DNA of 64,000 nucleotides from Aurantimicrobium minutum (GTDB lineage: Bacteria > Actinomycetota > Actinomycetes > Actinomycetales > Microbacteriaceae). Position numbers and translations under genes: made by a program. Numbering within the stretch: position 1 is the first letter of the stretch; each line of letters starts with the position of its first letter. The notes under the pieces were generated by a model. It did no database searches. It was not told the DNA's origin and was given only the letters and a program-made list of their open reading frames with translations. The DNA is taken from NCBI RefSeq assembly GCF_029894165.1, contig NZ_JARXXU010000001.1, forward strand, positions 1,364,001 to 1,428,000. Direction: 5' to 3'. Shown piece after piece: positions 48,377-58,340 of the stretch.

Positions 48377-50017
48377 CTAGCGCTGCCCGTCTTCGGGATC
48401 GTAGATCGGCGTGGTTGCCACTCGGATGGTCGGCATCCCGAGACCCACGAGTGGAATCGAGGTAGAACCAAGGTTCTTTGCCCCACCTGTACTGGGAACT
48501 CCACAGCTCTCCGCTTGTTCACGATCCCATGCATCTCCGGCAATGGTTCGACGAACTTTAATGGGTGCGCCCGAGGGGTCATCTGCAAGAAGGTGGAATG
48601 GAGCTGCTTCTGTAATCGTGACCGTGACAATGTCACCGGGACGAGGAATCTCACTGCCCGGGGTCACTTCAAAGTGAACCAGACGAGAATCTTCTGCACG
48701 GCCACTCATGCGTTCTGTGGCGCTGTCTTTACGGCCTTCGCCATTAGCCACGAGAACATGAACCTCTCGGCCAATCTGCGCCTTATTTTCTTGCCAGGCG
48801 ATGTCGTTTTGCAGTGCAAGGAGACGTTCATAACGTTCTTGGACAACCGCCTTCGGGAGTTGTCCTTCCATCTCCGCTGCCGGCGTTCCGGGGCGCTTGG
48901 AATATTGGAAAGTAAACGCTGTGGCGAAGCGAGCTTCCCGCACCACTCGCAAGGTCTCTTCGAAATCTTCCTCGGTCTCTCCGGGAAAACCCACGATGAT
49001 GTCGGTGCTAATGGCAGCGTGTGGCATTGCCACCCGCACCTTCTCCAAAATGTTGAGGAACTTCTCACTGCGATAGCTCCGGCGCATGGCTTTGAGTACT
49101 CTGTCTGAGCCAGACTGCAAGGGCATGTGGAGCTGGGGCATGACGTTAGGAGTGTCGGCCATGGCCTCAATGACATCATCGGTGAATGCCGCCGGGTGAG
49201 GACTGGTGAATCGAACCCGCTCCAACCCTTCAATCTGGCCACAGGCTCGAAGCAGCTTCGCAAAAGCACCCTTGTCGCCAAATTCAACACCGTAGGTGTT
49301 GACGTTTTGACCAAGCAAAGTGACCTCAATCGCACCTTGATCAACTAAGGCTTTGACTTCGTTGAGTACCTCGCCGGGACGGCGGTCACGTTCCTTGCCT
49401 CGCAAGCTCGGCACAATGCAGAACGTGCAGGTATTGTTACAGCCCACCGAGATCGATACCCAGCCGGAGTAGGTGGAATCTCGCTTCGTCGGCAGCGTAG
49501 ATGGGAACGTCTCTAGAGATTCCAGAATCTCGAGCTCTGCTGTGTGGTTATGGCGCGAACGCTCCAACAACCGCGGCAGAGAACCCATGTTGTGTGTTCC
49601 AAATACGACGTCAACCCAGGGAGCCTTCTTGAGAAGAAGCGCTTGATCTTTCTGGGCTAAACATCCACCCACAGCAATCTGCAGACCTTCGTGTTTTTCT
49701 TTGACACGAGCCAGGTGACCTAGGTTTCCATAGAGCTTGTTATCTGCGTTCTCACGAACCGCACAGGTGTTGATCACAACAACATCGGGCTGAGCAGAAC
49801 TTGCACTGCGCTTGAGGTCAGGGTTTGCCTCAGCTTCGGCAGCAAGATCAAACTTCACATAACCAGCAGCTTCCATGGCACCCGCCAAACGTTCACTATC
49901 GTGAACGTTCATTTGGCAACCGAAAGTGCGCACCTCGTAGGTGCGAACGCGGCCAGATTCGTCCACAGCAGCATCCGAATGAGGGATGAGGGTGGGTGTT
50001 TCACTGACGTTGGTCAT
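48377..50017 (-). CDS. miaB: tRNA-2-methylthio-N6-dimethylallyladenosine synthase
   Basis: Radical SAM methylthiotransferase acting on i6A37 of tRNA after MiaA. The 546-residue protein has an N-terminal UPF0004 domain with the cluster cysteines in [27 protein letters not shown] and GGCLAQ, the radical [11 protein letters not shown] near 193-200, and a C-terminal TRAM domain. An extension of about 60 residues at the C-terminus beyond the TRAM domain is typical of actinobacterial forms. Coupled to miaA. Confidence 0.95.
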   Translation of the reverse strand: MTNVSETPTLIPHSDAAVDESGRVRTYEVRTFGCQMNVHDSERLAGAMEAAGYVKFDLAAEAEANPDLKRSASSAQPDVVVINTCAVRENADNKLYGNLGHLARVKEKHEGLQIAVGGCLAQKDQALLLKKAPWVDVVFGTHNMGSLPRLLERSRHNHTAELEILESLETFPSTLPTKRDSTYSGWVSISVGCNNTCTFCIVPSLRGKERDRRPGEVLNEVKALVDQGAIEVTLLGQNVNTYGVEFGDKGAFAKLLRACGQIEGLERVRFTSPHPAAFTDDVIEAMADTPNVMPQLHMPLQSGSDRVLKAMRRSYRSEKFLNILEKVRVAMPHAAISTDIIVGFPGETEEDFEETLRVVREARFATAFTFQYSKRPGTPAAEMEGQLPKAVVQERYERLLALQNDIAWQENKAQIGREVHVLVANGEGRKDSATERMSGRAEDSRLVHFEVTPGSEIPRPGDIVTVTITEAAPFHLLADDPSGAPIKVRRTIAGDAWDREQAESCGVPSTGGAKNLGSTSIPLVGLGMPTIRVATTPIYDPEDGQR

Positions 50018-50049
50018 AACACCTCAAGTTTACGACCGATAGCGCACGG

Positions 50050-50703
50050 CTAGTGCCGTGTGGCAAGAGCGAGCTTGCTCGCTTCACGCACGGTCTGGCC
50101 GGAATAGCCTCGTCGAGAGAGAAAGCCCACCAGCCTGCGTTCTGCCGTTGCATCGTCGAGCTTGCTGAACTGTCTCACTCTGTTCAGGGCAAGTTCAGTA
50201 GCTTTGCTGAGTTCATCCCCTTCATCCAATGTGTCGAGGGCAGCGTCAATGAGGGAAGACGAGATCCCCCGTTGACGCAATTCGCGTCCAATGACGCTCT
50301 TGCTCTTTCCGCGGCGCTCACTGAGACGGATCACAAGTTCGTGCGCCAGTCGTTCATCATTGAGATAGTTGAGTCGTTCGAACTTATCGACCAGGTTTGC
50401 CGCGTCTCCTTCAGCCGCATCGCGCGAACGAAGCCACATCATGACTTCGTGCACCGTCATATCGCTCGTGTTGAGCTTGCGTAACAGGGTTTGTTCGAGT
50501 GCGTCAAGATCCAGAGCTGCAACAGATTCTGTCTCTTCTGCGGGTTCTTCGGGTTCGTCAACATCGGTGAACATGACTGAGCTCAATCGCTGCACACCGG
50601 CAGGAATTGTTTTCTCCTGAGTTGCCTCGCCTGGAAACCCAGGCGAGGCAACAGGAGCATTCTGTTCGGGATCAACCCACGGCAGAAAAGTGACATTGGT
50701 CAC
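50050..50703 (-). CDS. recX: Regulatory protein RecX
   Basis: Modulates RecA filaments by direct binding. The 217-residue product has a poorly conserved N-terminus of about 70 residues (acidic) and then three-helix RecX repeats: LLRKLNTSDMTVHEVMMWLRSRD, DKFERLNYLNDERLAHELVIRLSERRGKSKSVIGRELRQRGI and the C-terminal RRLVGFLSRRGYSGQTVREASKLAL. It follows recA by 5 bases, the usual recA-recX unit. Confidence 0.9.
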   Translation of the reverse strand: MTNVTFLPWVDPEQNAPVASPGFPGEATQEKTIPAGVQRLSSVMFTDVDEPEEPAEETESVAALDLDALEQTLLRKLNTSDMTVHEVMMWLRSRDAAEGDAANLVDKFERLNYLNDERLAHELVIRLSERRGKSKSVIGRELRQRGISSSLIDAALDTLDEGDELSKATELALNRVRQFSKLDDATAERRLVGFLSRRGYSGQTVREASKLALATRH

Positions 50704-50708
50704 GAGGA

Positions 50709-51800
50709 TCAGGCTCCCTTACGAACCTCATCGAGTTCTGCAAAGTCTGGTTCAACCTCAACGGCTGTCGCAGCGGCCTCGAGCGCTGCCGCTTCTGCGG
50801 CAGCAGCACCGACTCCAAGTTTGGCCAGAATCTTCTGCTCAATCTCAAGTGCGATGGCGGGGTTTTCGAGAAGGAAGTTACGAGAGTTTTCCTTGCCCTG
50901 ACCGAGCTGATCTGCTTCGTAGGTGTACCAGGCACCGGACTTCTTAACGATGCCGTGATCGACACCAAAGTCGATGAGGCTACCCTCACGTGAAATACCG
51001 GTTCCATACAGAATGTCGAATTCTGCCTGCTTGAAGGGTGGCGCCATCTTGTTCTTGACGACCTTGACGCGGGTGCGGTTACCCACTGCATCGGTACCGT
51101 CCTTGAGAGTCTCAATCCGACGAATGTCGAGACGGACCGAAGCATAGAACTTGAGCGCCTTACCACCGGCGGTAGTTTCGGGGCTTCCGAAGAAGACACC
51201 GATCTTTTCACGCAGCTGGTTGATAAAAATCATGGTGGTGTTGGTGGAGTTCAATCCACCGGTGAGCTTGCGCAGTGCCTGAGACATCAGACGAGCCTGG
51301 AGACCCACGTGAGTGTCACCCATTTCGCCTTCGATTTCAGCACGGGGAACCAGGGCTGCGACCGAGTCAATGACGACGAGGTCAATGGAGCCAGAACGCA
51401 CGAGCATGTCTGCGATTTCCAAGGCTTGCTCACCGGTGTCTGGCTGGGACACGAGCAGCGCGTCGATGTCGACACCCAGCTTCTTGGCGTACTCGGGGTC
51501 GAGTGCGTGTTCCGCATCGATGAATGCGGCGATACCCCCCTGCTTCTGCACATTCGCAATCGCGTGCAGGGTCAGGGTGGTCTTACCGGAAGATTCTGGA
51601 CCGTAGATTTCGACGATACGGCCACGAGGTAGTCCGCCAATACCGAGGGCAACGTCCAATGCGATAGATCCTGTCGGAATCACCTCGACGGGAGCGCGGT
51701 CTTCGCTTCCCAGGCGCATGACGGACCCTTTACCGAACTGGCGGTCGATCTGGGCTAGTGCTGTTTCTAGTGCTTTTTCGCGGTCAGCGGCAGATGCCAT
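50709..51800 (-). CDS. recA: Recombinase RecA
   Basis: ATP-dependent strand-exchange protein and trigger of the SOS response. The 363-residue protein has Walker [10 protein letters not shown] near 67-75, Walker [16 protein letters not shown], loop L2 residues ([21 protein letters not shown]) and [12 protein letters not shown]. The ATG has a GGAGACGGCC-type ribosome-binding site. The 230 bases before it hold a probable SOS box and promoter, so the mRNA appears to have a long leader. Confidence 0.98.
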   Translation of the reverse strand: MASAADREKALETALAQIDRQFGKGSVMRLGSEDRAPVEVIPTGSIALDVALGIGGLPRGRIVEIYGPESSGKTTLTLHAIANVQKQGGIAAFIDAEHALDPEYAKKLGVDIDALLVSQPDTGEQALEIADMLVRSGSIDLVVIDSVAALVPRAEIEGEMGDTHVGLQARLMSQALRKLTGGLNSTNTTMIFINQLREKIGVFFGSPETTAGGKALKFYASVRLDIRRIETLKDGTDAVGNRTRVKVVKNKMAPPFKQAEFDILYGTGISREGSLIDFGVDHGIVKKSGAWYTYEADQLGQGKENSRNFLLENPAIALEIEQKILAKLGVGAAAAEAAALEAAATAVEVEPDFAELDEVRKGA

Positions 51801-52018
51801 GGCCGTCTCCTTTACTTATCGAGGGTGATTCGCCTATCGACTGCCGTGCTACTCCTCCGCTACCGGCCGGCCGGTGAAGGCGGGACGGGCGCTGCGGGGC
51901 GCTTACGACAAGGCGCATGCTCCTATCTGGACGTGTTTCACCATAGAAGTGACCACGGACATTGACTGTCGGTACCGCTTCTGTGTGGATAACACGTGCA
52001 AACGAGTGCATGTGTAGG

Positions 52019-52048
52019 AGACTAGCTCTTTTCGAATACATATTCGAA
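52019..52048 (-). promoter_or_regulatory. recA promoter with overlapping SOS (LexA) box
   Basis: TTCGAATA-CA-TATTCGAA at 52031-52048 is a perfect 8-2-8 inverted repeat and resembles the actinobacterial LexA box TCGAAC-N4-GTTCGA at ten of twelve positions. On the minus strand a -35-like TTCGAA inside it is followed after 18 bases by TAGTCT (52019-52024) as -10. Transcription would begin near 52012, about 210 bases before recA. Confidence 0.65.
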
Positions 52049-52091
52049 CACGCATCGGCGTGTTGTAAATTCACACGCCACGAAAAGGAGA

Positions 52092-52316
52092 CTATTTTTT
52101 GGGCTCGGGGAGGCCCACGCCATACCAGCGGGTTCGCGGAACATCTGCTGACTTACACAGGGCAAGCCAGACGTCACGGGCAGGAATTCCCTGACGCAAC
52201 GCTTCTGCTGAGGTCACGGAACCAAGATCGGAGAGGACAAGATCATTGACAAGAACGCGGCCATACCCCTCGCCGAACTCATCTGAGACGGCGCGCCAAA
52301 ATTCGCTGAGGCGCAC
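52092..52316 (-). CDS. DUF3046 protein
   Basis: A 74-residue protein of the actinobacterial DUF3046 family, regularly found between recA and the ClgR-like gene. The sequence MRLSEFWRAVSDEFGEGYGRVLVNDLVLSDLG and VWLALCKSADVPRTRWYGVGL matches the family across its whole length. It may help in the DNA-damage or proteolysis response because of its neighbours, but the function is unknown. Starts at a GTG 5 bases after clgR. Confidence 0.85.
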   Translation of the reverse strand: MRLSEFWRAVSDEFGEGYGRVLVNDLVLSDLGSVTSAEALRQGIPARDVWLALCKSADVPRTRWYGVGLPEPKK

Positions 52317-52321
52317 GAGGC

Positions 52322-52630
52322 CTAGCGGGTTGCGACGAAGTCGTTGACGAACTCGTCTGGAACGGTGTCGGGGAATGCGCGCATTGGCTCAAGTCCCTCA
52401 ATCACAGCAAGACGATCTCCTACTTCACGCATAATCTGCGAGATCGGAGTATCCAGAGCATCTGCTACAGCAGCGAGAATTTCTGAGCTTGCTTCCTTTT
52501 GGCCACGTTCTACTTCACTCAAGTAACCGAGTGCGACGCTGGCCTTGCTTGCAACCTGTCGCAGTGTGCGACCTTTCTGCAAACGGTAGTCGCGCAGAAC
52601 ATCGCCGATTTCCTGTCGTACAAGAATCAT
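52322..52630 (-). CDS. ClgR-like XRE-family transcriptional regulator
   Basis: A 102-residue regulator with an XRE helix-turn-helix near 10-65 (IGDVLRDYRLQKGRTLRQVASKASVALGYLSEVERGQKEASSEILAAVADAL). In Streptomyces and mycobacteria ClgR sits in this position and activates clp protease genes. C-terminal residues end in a degradation-like tail (NDFVATR). An inverted repeat (GAACCT-TC-AGGTTC at 52650-52663) lies in its leader and may be an operator. Gene order ftsK-pgsA-cinA-clgR-DUF3046-recA is standard. Confidence 0.85.
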   Translation of the reverse strand: MILVRQEIGDVLRDYRLQKGRTLRQVASKASVALGYLSEVERGQKEASSEILAAVADALDTPISQIMREVGDRLAVIEGLEPMRAFPDTVPDEFVNDFVATR

Positions 52631-52649
52631 GGTGCCTCCCTACGCTTGT

Positions 52650-52663
52650 GAACCTTCAGGTTC
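52650..52663 (-). promoter_or_regulatory. Inverted repeat in the leader of the ClgR-like gene
   Basis: GAACCT and AGGTTC flank two bases, 20-33 bases before the start codon. It lies between the ribosome-binding site and the upstream region and could be an operator or a small RNA hairpin. Confidence 0.35.
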
Positions 52664-52770
52664 CTCTACTTCACACTCTCATGTTAGCTCCAGAAACCTG
52701 AAAACCAGATGTGAGTCTGCTTGTATCAACTTAGGTTACGACAGATTTATTCCCAGCATGTTTCAGGTAG

Positions 52771-53229
52771 CTAGGAAACAATGCTGGCCAACAGGCCTAA
52801 AGCCTTGTGCACAGTGAGGGACCGGATCTCATTTCGAGTTCCCGCAAGGGATAATTCCTCGACTTTGCGGGTATTCCCCCAGCTGCAGGCAATAAATACC
52901 GTTCCCACAGACTTTCCACCCTGTGGGTCTGGACCGGCAACTCCGGTGGTAGACAAGCCAATATCTGCACCCAGACGCTGCGCCACCCCTTCTGCCATCG
53001 CAAGTGCCGTATCCGCGTCTACAGGCCCCGCAGTTGCTAGCAAATTCTCATCGACACCCAACAGGCGTGACTTCAAGTCGGTGGCATATGCCACGACTCC
53101 CCCGCGCACAACTGCCGAAGCCCCGGGGACCTCTGTAAGCGCCGCACAGAGCAATCCCCCCGTCAGGGACTCTGCAACGGCCAGCGTCAGCCCTCTGGCC
53201 GCTAAACGTTCAATGAGTTCGCTGTGCAT
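52771..53229 (-). CDS. CinA-type nicotinamide-nucleotide amidohydrolase
   Basis: Deamidates nicotinamide mononucleotide in NAD recycling (PncC activity). The 152-residue product corresponds to the C-terminal CinA domain only: LTLAVAESLTGGLLCAALTEVPGASAVVRGGVVAYATDLKSRLLGVD near 14-60 and GLSTTGVAGPDPQGGKSVGTVFIA near 97-120. The ATG at 53229 lies 5 bases after pgsA; a frame upstream of it belongs to pgsA. The N-terminal MoCF/COG1058 domain of longer CinA proteins is absent, as in many actinobacteria. Confidence 0.9.
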   Translation of the reverse strand: MHSELIERLAARGLTLAVAESLTGGLLCAALTEVPGASAVVRGGVVAYATDLKSRLLGVDENLLATAGPVDADTALAMAEGVAQRLGADIGLSTTGVAGPDPQGGKSVGTVFIACSWGNTRKVEELSLAGTRNEIRSLTVHKALGLLASIVS

Positions 53230-53234
53230 AGAAG

Positions 53235-53807
53235 TTATTCTGCAGAAGCGGAACGTAGTTTCTTGCTCTGCTTCCAGGCATCGACGAGGTAGTCCACGCC
53301 AGTCCACACAGTGAGTACGGTCGCAGCGGACATCAAGACGATGTTGATGATGTTCGCTGCATCACCCCAGAACAGTTGCATCGGAAGCAACGCGAACGAA
53401 ATAGCCACGAACTGCATGATGGTCTTGAGCTTGCCTCCACGCGAGGCAGGAATCACATGATCGCTGAGCACTGCCAGTCGGAAGATCGTGATTCCGACCT
53501 CACGTACAAGAATCACAATCGTCACCCACCAGGGCAATTCACTCAGAATCGAGAGCGTGATGAGCGCTCCACCAGTGAGGACTTTGTCCGCAATCGGGTC
53601 GAGCAGTTTGCCAAAGTCTGAGACCACGTTGTATTTACGGGCGAGATAGCCATCAATACCGTCGGTGGCCATTCCGATGATGAACAGCGCAGCACCCCAC
53701 CAGCGCAGGGGTGAGTTGAGGTCGCTTCCTGCGGTCAGCAGCATCCAGATGAATACTGGCGCAAAGAAGATGCGCACAATCGTGATGGTGTTGGGTACGT
53801 GCTTCAT
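53235..53807 (-). CDS. pgsA: CDP-diacylglycerol--glycerol-3-phosphate 3-phosphatidyltransferase
   Basis: Makes phosphatidylglycerol phosphate, the precursor of phosphatidylglycerol and cardiolipin. The 190-residue membrane protein has about four spans and the CDP-alcohol phosphotransferase motif D-G-x2-A-R-x8-G-x3-D-x3-D, seen as DGIDGYLARKYNVVSDFGKLLDPIADK near 49-75. A TAACCT hexamer, overlapping the ftsK stop codon, ends 7 bases before the ATG. It is between ftsK and cinA, the usual order. Confidence 0.94.
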   Translation of the reverse strand: MKHVPNTITIVRIFFAPVFIWMLLTAGSDLNSPLRWWGAALFIIGMATDGIDGYLARKYNVVSDFGKLLDPIADKVLTGGALITLSILSELPWWVTIVILVREVGITIFRLAVLSDHVIPASRGGKLKTIMQFVAISFALLPMQLFWGDAANIINIVLMSAATVLTVWTGVDYLVDAWKQSKKLRSASAE

Positions 53808-53814
53808 AACTCTC

Positions 53815-53820
53815 AGGTTA
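53815..53820 (-). promoter_or_regulatory. Candidate -10 element of leaderless pgsA promoter
   Basis: TAACCT on the minus strand followed by 7 bases and the pgsA ATG; its TAA is the ftsK stop codon. Confidence 0.45.
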
Positions 53821-56511
53821 GTCGCGCCCGGTCAAACCCCAGGCATCTTCGCTGCCTTCGTCGCCGTCAACTTCTTCATAGCCTTCCGTCATGGCTTGAA
53901 CGGGGTCCTGGCCATAGGGGTCAGCAGCAGGCGGCTTCACAGCGGGCGCAGGGACTGCAGCATCGCCACGGAGTTGCGCAAGGACGTTGGGAAGTTGCTC
54001 TTGGGACACGAGCACATCGCGAGCCTTGGAACCTTCTGACGGGCCCACAATATTGCGGCTTTCCATCAAGTCCATCAAGCGACCCGCCTTGGCAAAGCCC
54101 ACCCGGAGTTTACGTTGCAACATCGAGGTGGAACCGAACTGGGTCGACACGACCAGCTCGACAGCTTGGAGAAGAACGTCCAGGTCATCTCCGATGTCTG
54201 CGTCGATTTCCTTGCGTTCTGCGGCAGCAGCAACATCGGTGCGGTATTCAGGGTGTGCTTGCCTCGTGACGTGGGTGACAACCTTGTGAATTTCTTCTTC
54301 ACTCACCCAGGCGCCCTGCACACGGATGGGCTTGTTAGCCCCCATGGGCAAGAACAGTGCATCACCTTGACCGATGAGCTTGTCAGCGCCGGGCTGGTCC
54401 AAGATCACACGGGAGTCCGTCACACTCGTCACCGCAAAAGCAAGACGTGAGGGAACGTTAGCTTTAATCAAACCGGTGACAACATCTACCGAGGGACGCT
54501 GGGTGGCTAATACGAGGTGGATACCCGAGGCTCGTGCAAGCTGGGTGATGCGAACGACCGAATCTTCGACGTCACGCGGTGCAACCATCATGAGGTCTGC
54601 GAGCTCATCCACCACGACGAGGAGGTAAGGATAGGGACGCAACTCCCGTTCGCTCCCAGCAGGTAACACGATGTCATTGTTCACGACGGCACGGTTGAAG
54701 TCGTCAATGTGACGGAAGCCGAAACTGGCGAGGTCGTCATACCGCATGTCCATCTCTTTCACGACCCATTGGAGAGCTTCAGCAGCCTTCTTGGGGTTCG
54801 TGATGATGGGCGTGATGAGGTGAGGAACACCAGCATAGGGAGCAAGCTCCACACGCTTGGGGTCAACCAACACCATGCGAACTTCTGCAGGAGTGGAACG
54901 CATCAGAATGCTTGTGATCATGGAGTTTACAAAACTCGATTTACCAGAACCGGTGGAACCCGCGACGAGCAAGTGTGGCATCTTGGCCAGGTTGGCCACC
55001 ACGAAGCCACCTTCGACGTCCTTGCCCACGCCAATAGTCATGGGGTGTTCACTCGAGGTCGAGGCATTGGATCGAAGCACGTCACCGAGGGTCACGATCT
55101 CGCGGTCGGTATTCGGAATTTCAATACCGATGGCGCTCTTCCCGGGAATTGGTGAGAGGATCCGCACCTCGTTCGATGCAACGGCATAGGACAGGTTCTT
55201 GGAAAGCGCAGTGACGCGCTCAACTTTGACGCCGGGACCCAATTCAATTTCGTAACGGGTTACGGTGGGGCCACGGCTAAAGCCGGTCACTGCGGCATCA
55301 ACCGAGAACTGCTTGAGTACCTCCGTGATAGCGCGTACAGCCTCATCATTTGCGGCAGAGCGCGTCTTCGCAGGTGCACCAGCTACCAAAGCATTTGCAG
55401 CAGGCAAACGATAGACCGCAGGGGCAGCCCGAGGTGTGGGCGCAGCGGCAACGACAGACTCTTCGACCCCGGCAGCTTCAGCCGTCACGGGGAGAACAAC
55501 GGGAGCGGTTTCCACGTTGTCTTGCAGGGATGTTTCGCCTGCAAGAACCTCACCCGTGTGGAAGGCACGCACGGCTTCCTCAGCTGAGGTGAGTTCTTCG
55601 ACGATGTCCAGGTCCGTCATCTCGCGTGTTGCAGCAAGGTCAACAGCGTGAGCAGCAGGATCTGTAATCACGGGTGAATCAAAGGCGGCTTCAGTCTCCC
55701 GGCGACTACTGTTGCGGCGCCACCACGGCAAGGCTGAAGCTTCGACAGGATCCAGGTCAAGGATTTCGATCTTTCCTGTCTCTGCTGAATCCTTCTCAAC
55801 GCTGGCACCAAAGAGATAGGCATAGAGCTCACGGAACCGGGCGCCAATGCGGTTAGGCGGCGTCTTCGTGATGATGAGCAGGGACAGTGCAATGATCGCA
55901 ATCATCACAATGACCGCGCCCACTGGAGTAATAACCATGGCCAACGGTGCGGCCATGACCCACCCGAGCAATCCGCCTGCATCAGCAAGAGCCGCTACAC
56001 CCATAGAAGGATCTGGTTGGCCGCCGAATATTTGCGCCAAGCCGGCAGAAGCCATGAGTAACAACGTGAGCCCAACCCCGATGCGGTTGTTGTCATTGAC
56101 CGAGCTAGGGTGACGGAAGAGCCAAATGGCCATCAAAATCATGACCACGGGCAGGCCATATGCGATACGACCAAACAGACCTCCGAAGGTCCAGTCGTTG
56201 ATCGTTTGAGCAATCTCATTGTTGGGCAGGAACCACTGGGTGATCGCTCCCACAATGGCGAAAACAACCAGCGTGAAGGGAACGCCATCACGGCGTTCAT
56301 CTTTACTGAATTTTTCCGGACCGAGCATCCGGGCAGCTCCACCGGTCAGATGCGCAAGAGACATCCAGAGCCAGGCAATACCTGTGTAGGTCTGTCCACC
56401 GTTGCTCGTGGAACGTGAGGAGCGTGTCGTACGCGTGGAGGTCTTGGGCTTCTGGGCGCGCGCACGCGAACCACTGCTCGAGCGGGAACGCGAATTGGAG
56501 CCAGTAGCCAT
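53818..56511 (-). CDS. ftsK: DNA translocase FtsK
   Basis: Pumps chromosomal DNA through the closing septum. The 897-residue product has an N-terminal Arg/Ser-rich tail, about four membrane spans (about 45-205), a linker of about 200 residues, and the motor domain with Walker [12 protein letters not shown] and Walker [14 protein letters not shown], then [22 protein letters not shown]. At the C-terminus a gamma winged-helix domain is present ([33 protein letters not shown]), for binding of KOPS-type sequences. A TAACTT hexamer ends 6 bases before the ATG, so the mRNA may be leaderless. Confidence 0.95.
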   Translation of the reverse strand: MATGSNSRSRSSSGSRARAQKPKTSTRTTRSSRSTSNGGQTYTGIAWLWMSLAHLTGGAARMLGPEKFSKDERRDGVPFTLVVFAIVGAITQWFLPNNEIAQTINDWTFGGLFGRIAYGLPVVMILMAIWLFRHPSSVNDNNRIGVGLTLLLMASAGLAQIFGGQPDPSMGVAALADAGGLLGWVMAAPLAMVITPVGAVIVMIAIIALSLLIITKTPPNRIGARFRELYAYLFGASVEKDSAETGKIEILDLDPVEASALPWWRRNSSRRETEAAFDSPVITDPAAHAVDLAATREMTDLDIVEELTSAEEAVRAFHTGEVLAGETSLQDNVETAPVVLPVTAEAAGVEESVVAAAPTPRAAPAVYRLPAANALVAGAPAKTRSAANDEAVRAITEVLKQFSVDAAVTGFSRGPTVTRYEIELGPGVKVERVTALSKNLSYAVASNEVRILSPIPGKSAIGIEIPNTDREIVTLGDVLRSNASTSSEHPMTIGVGKDVEGGFVVANLAKMPHLLVAGSTGSGKSSFVNSMITSILMRSTPAEVRMVLVDPKRVELAPYAGVPHLITPIITNPKKAAEALQWVVKEMDMRYDDLASFGFRHIDDFNRAVVNNDIVLPAGSERELRPYPYLLVVVDELADLMMVAPRDVEDSVVRITQLARASGIHLVLATQRPSVDVVTGLIKANVPSRLAFAVTSVTDSRVILDQPGADKLIGQGDALFLPMGANKPIRVQGAWVSEEEIHKVVTHVTRQAHPEYRTDVAAAAERKEIDADIGDDLDVLLQAVELVVSTQFGSTSMLQRKLRVGFAKAGRLMDLMESRNIVGPSEGSKARDVLVSQEQLPNVLAQLRGDAAVPAPAVKPPAADPYGQDPVQAMTEGYEEVDGDEGSEDAWGLTGRD

Positions 56512-56517
56512 GCCTCA

Positions 56518-56523
56518 AAGTTA
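56518..56523 (-). promoter_or_regulatory. Candidate -10 element of leaderless ftsK promoter
   Basis: TAACTT on the minus strand followed by exactly 6 bases and the ftsK ATG at 56511. Confidence 0.5.
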
Positions 56524-56572
56524 CGCGAGCAGGCCACTTATCCCCGGTATTCCGGGCGAGTGTTCAGATATA

Positions 56573-56610
56573 CGAAACCCCGCAACCAGCGAATGGCTGC
56601 GGGGTTTTCG
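56573..56610 (-). terminator. Intrinsic terminator downstream of the GH13 gene
   Basis: An inverted repeat pairs CGAAACCCCGCA (56573-56584) with TGCGGGGTTTTCG (56598-56610), with a one-base bulge and a 13-base loop. On the minus strand it follows the GH13 stop by 19 bases and marks the left border of the sugar islet. Confidence 0.75.
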
Positions 56611-56628
56611 AATGGAGGGAGGGATCTC

Positions 56629-58278
56629 CTAGACAGTGATCCACGCGGTGGCATTGCCCGGAAGCTTGCCATCGACGAGTGGGGCACTTGTGAGTTGAAC
56701 CGTGCCCTCGGGAAGCGCAACTGGCTTCTTCCCGAAGTTTGTAATGTTGTGCCATCCATTGGCACGCTTGAAGTGAACGACCTTGCGAGGACTCGTCACC
56801 CATTCCAGGGTTTCAGTGCTCAACAATTGCTTGCGCAATGCCAGGGCGGCCCGATACAGCTTGAGGGTGGAATCTTCCTGGACTTCTTCGAACTCCACCG
56901 AGAATCCAGCAAACCATGAGGGCTGTGGTAAGTGTGCGGACGCGGAACCAAACCCAAAGGAGCTTCCAGTCTTCTCCCACGGCAGCGGAACTCGGCACCC
57001 GTCCCGGCCCTTACGAGTCTTGCCATCACGCAGCCAAATGGGGTCTTGGAGAACCTCACCCGGCAGGTCTGCCACTTCGAACAAACCTAATTCTTCACCC
57101 TGATACATGTAGGTACTTCCCGGCAACGCCAGCAGCAACATCGTTGCTGCACGGGCGCGGGAGAGACCTAATTCACGATCGAGCTCGGGGCTGGTGCCAT
57201 CGGTGACCAGCCACTTATCGTAGTTTGTCTTCTTTGGCAGACCGTATCGGCTTGCATGACGGACAACATCGTGGTTGGAGAGAACCCAGGTTGAGGACGA
57301 GCCCGACTTCTCCGAGAGCTTGAGATTGAATTCAATGGTTTTCTTGAACTTCTTGGCCGACCACGGTGCTGCAAGGAGGTCAAAGTTGAAGGATTGTCCG
57401 AGGGTTTCTGGACTGGCATAACGGTAACGACGCTCAGCGGGAACCCAGGCCTCCGCCACGGCCACACGAGGCGGGTTATAAGAGTTGAAGATCTCTCGCC
57501 AGCCCCGGTATACCTCGACCAATTCTTCGCGGTCAAAAAGATGGTGGGAGCCATCGAGTGGGATGTGCTTCGGGTCGTAGTCGACAATGGTGGGGTATGG
57601 CTCAGACATGTCCTTCTTCAAGGCGTGAGCGACGTCAATACGGAAGCCGTCCACGCCACGGTCGGACCAGAAACGAAGAGTCTTCTTGAAGTCCTCGATG
57701 ACCTCTGGGTTATCCCAGTTGAAGTCGGGCTGTTCAGGAGCGAAGAGGTGGAGGTACCACTGGCCTGGAGTACCGTCAGCAGTGGTGGTGCGTGTCCAGC
57801 TGGTGGGGCCAAAGTGGGAAGGCCAGTCATTGGGTGGAAGCTCGCCGTGAGCGCCCTTACCGTCTCGGAAAATGTAACGGTCGCGCGCAGCCGACCCGGG
57901 CTCTGCAGCGAGAGCTTCTTGGAACCACACGTGCAAGTCTGACGAGTGGTTGGGCACGACGTCAGCGAAGACACGGATTCCCTTGGCGTGATAAGCCTGA
58001 ATCATGTCGTCGAAGTCGGCCAGAGTGCCCAGTTTGGGATCAACATCACGGTAGTCAGCCACGTCATAGCCACCGTCAGCTAACGCAGAAGGATAGAAGG
58101 GGCTCAGCCAAATCGCGTCCACACCGAGTTCAGCGATGTAATCAACCTTCGAGGTGATGCCCTTGACATCACCGAGGCCATCCCCATTGGAGTCTTTGAA
58201 TGACCGGGGATAAACCTGATACACGACAGCTTGGCGCCACCAGTTTTCATCACCGGCGAGGAACACAGACTCTGTCAT
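56629..58278 (-). CDS. GH13 alpha-glucosidase, intracellular
   Basis: Hydrolyses alpha-glucosidic bonds of imported oligosaccharides. The 549-residue protein has the (beta/alpha)8 GH13 core with WWRQAVVYQVYPRSFKDSNGDGLGD, ADVVPNHSS, the nucleophile GFRIDVAHAL (Asp215), acid/base Glu276 in VAVAEAWV, and SNHD with Asp337. QPDFNWDNPEV is the region V of oligo-1,6-glucosidase-like enzymes, and a valine follows the nucleophile, a position linked to alpha-1,6 or broad specificity in yeast enzymes. There is no signal peptide. It is divergent from the GH32-like gene with a shared operator. Sucrose, isomaltose or maltose-type substrates are all possible. Confidence 0.9.
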   Translation of the reverse strand: MTESVFLAGDENWWRQAVVYQVYPRSFKDSNGDGLGDVKGITSKVDYIAELGVDAIWLSPFYPSALADGGYDVADYRDVDPKLGTLADFDDMIQAYHAKGIRVFADVVPNHSSDLHVWFQEALAAEPGSAARDRYIFRDGKGAHGELPPNDWPSHFGPTSWTRTTTADGTPGQWYLHLFAPEQPDFNWDNPEVIEDFKKTLRFWSDRGVDGFRIDVAHALKKDMSEPYPTIVDYDPKHIPLDGSHHLFDREELVEVYRGWREIFNSYNPPRVAVAEAWVPAERRYRYASPETLGQSFNFDLLAAPWSAKKFKKTIEFNLKLSEKSGSSSTWVLSNHDVVRHASRYGLPKKTNYDKWLVTDGTSPELDRELGLSRARAATMLLLALPGSTYMYQGEELGLFEVADLPGEVLQDPIWLRDGKTRKGRDGCRVPLPWEKTGSSFGFGSASAHLPQPSWFAGFSVEFEEVQEDSTLKLYRAALALRKQLLSTETLEWVTSPRKVVHFKRANGWHNITNFGKKPVALPEGTVQLTSAPLVDGKLPGNATAWITV

Positions 58279-58340
58279 CTTGACTACTTTCCTAGGTTGT
58301 TCGTAAGGCTATTGGGGCAATTTTTCCATTGTGTTTCAGA

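Noticed and set aside
48376-48654. 93-codon extension of the miaA frame
   Set aside because: It lies inside miaB, and the P-loop of MiaA begins within ten codons of the GTG at 48375.
51784-52074. Short open frame in the recA leader, same strand
   Set aside because: It runs over the recA start, has no good ribosome-binding site and no recognisable family; kept only as a remark on the long leader.
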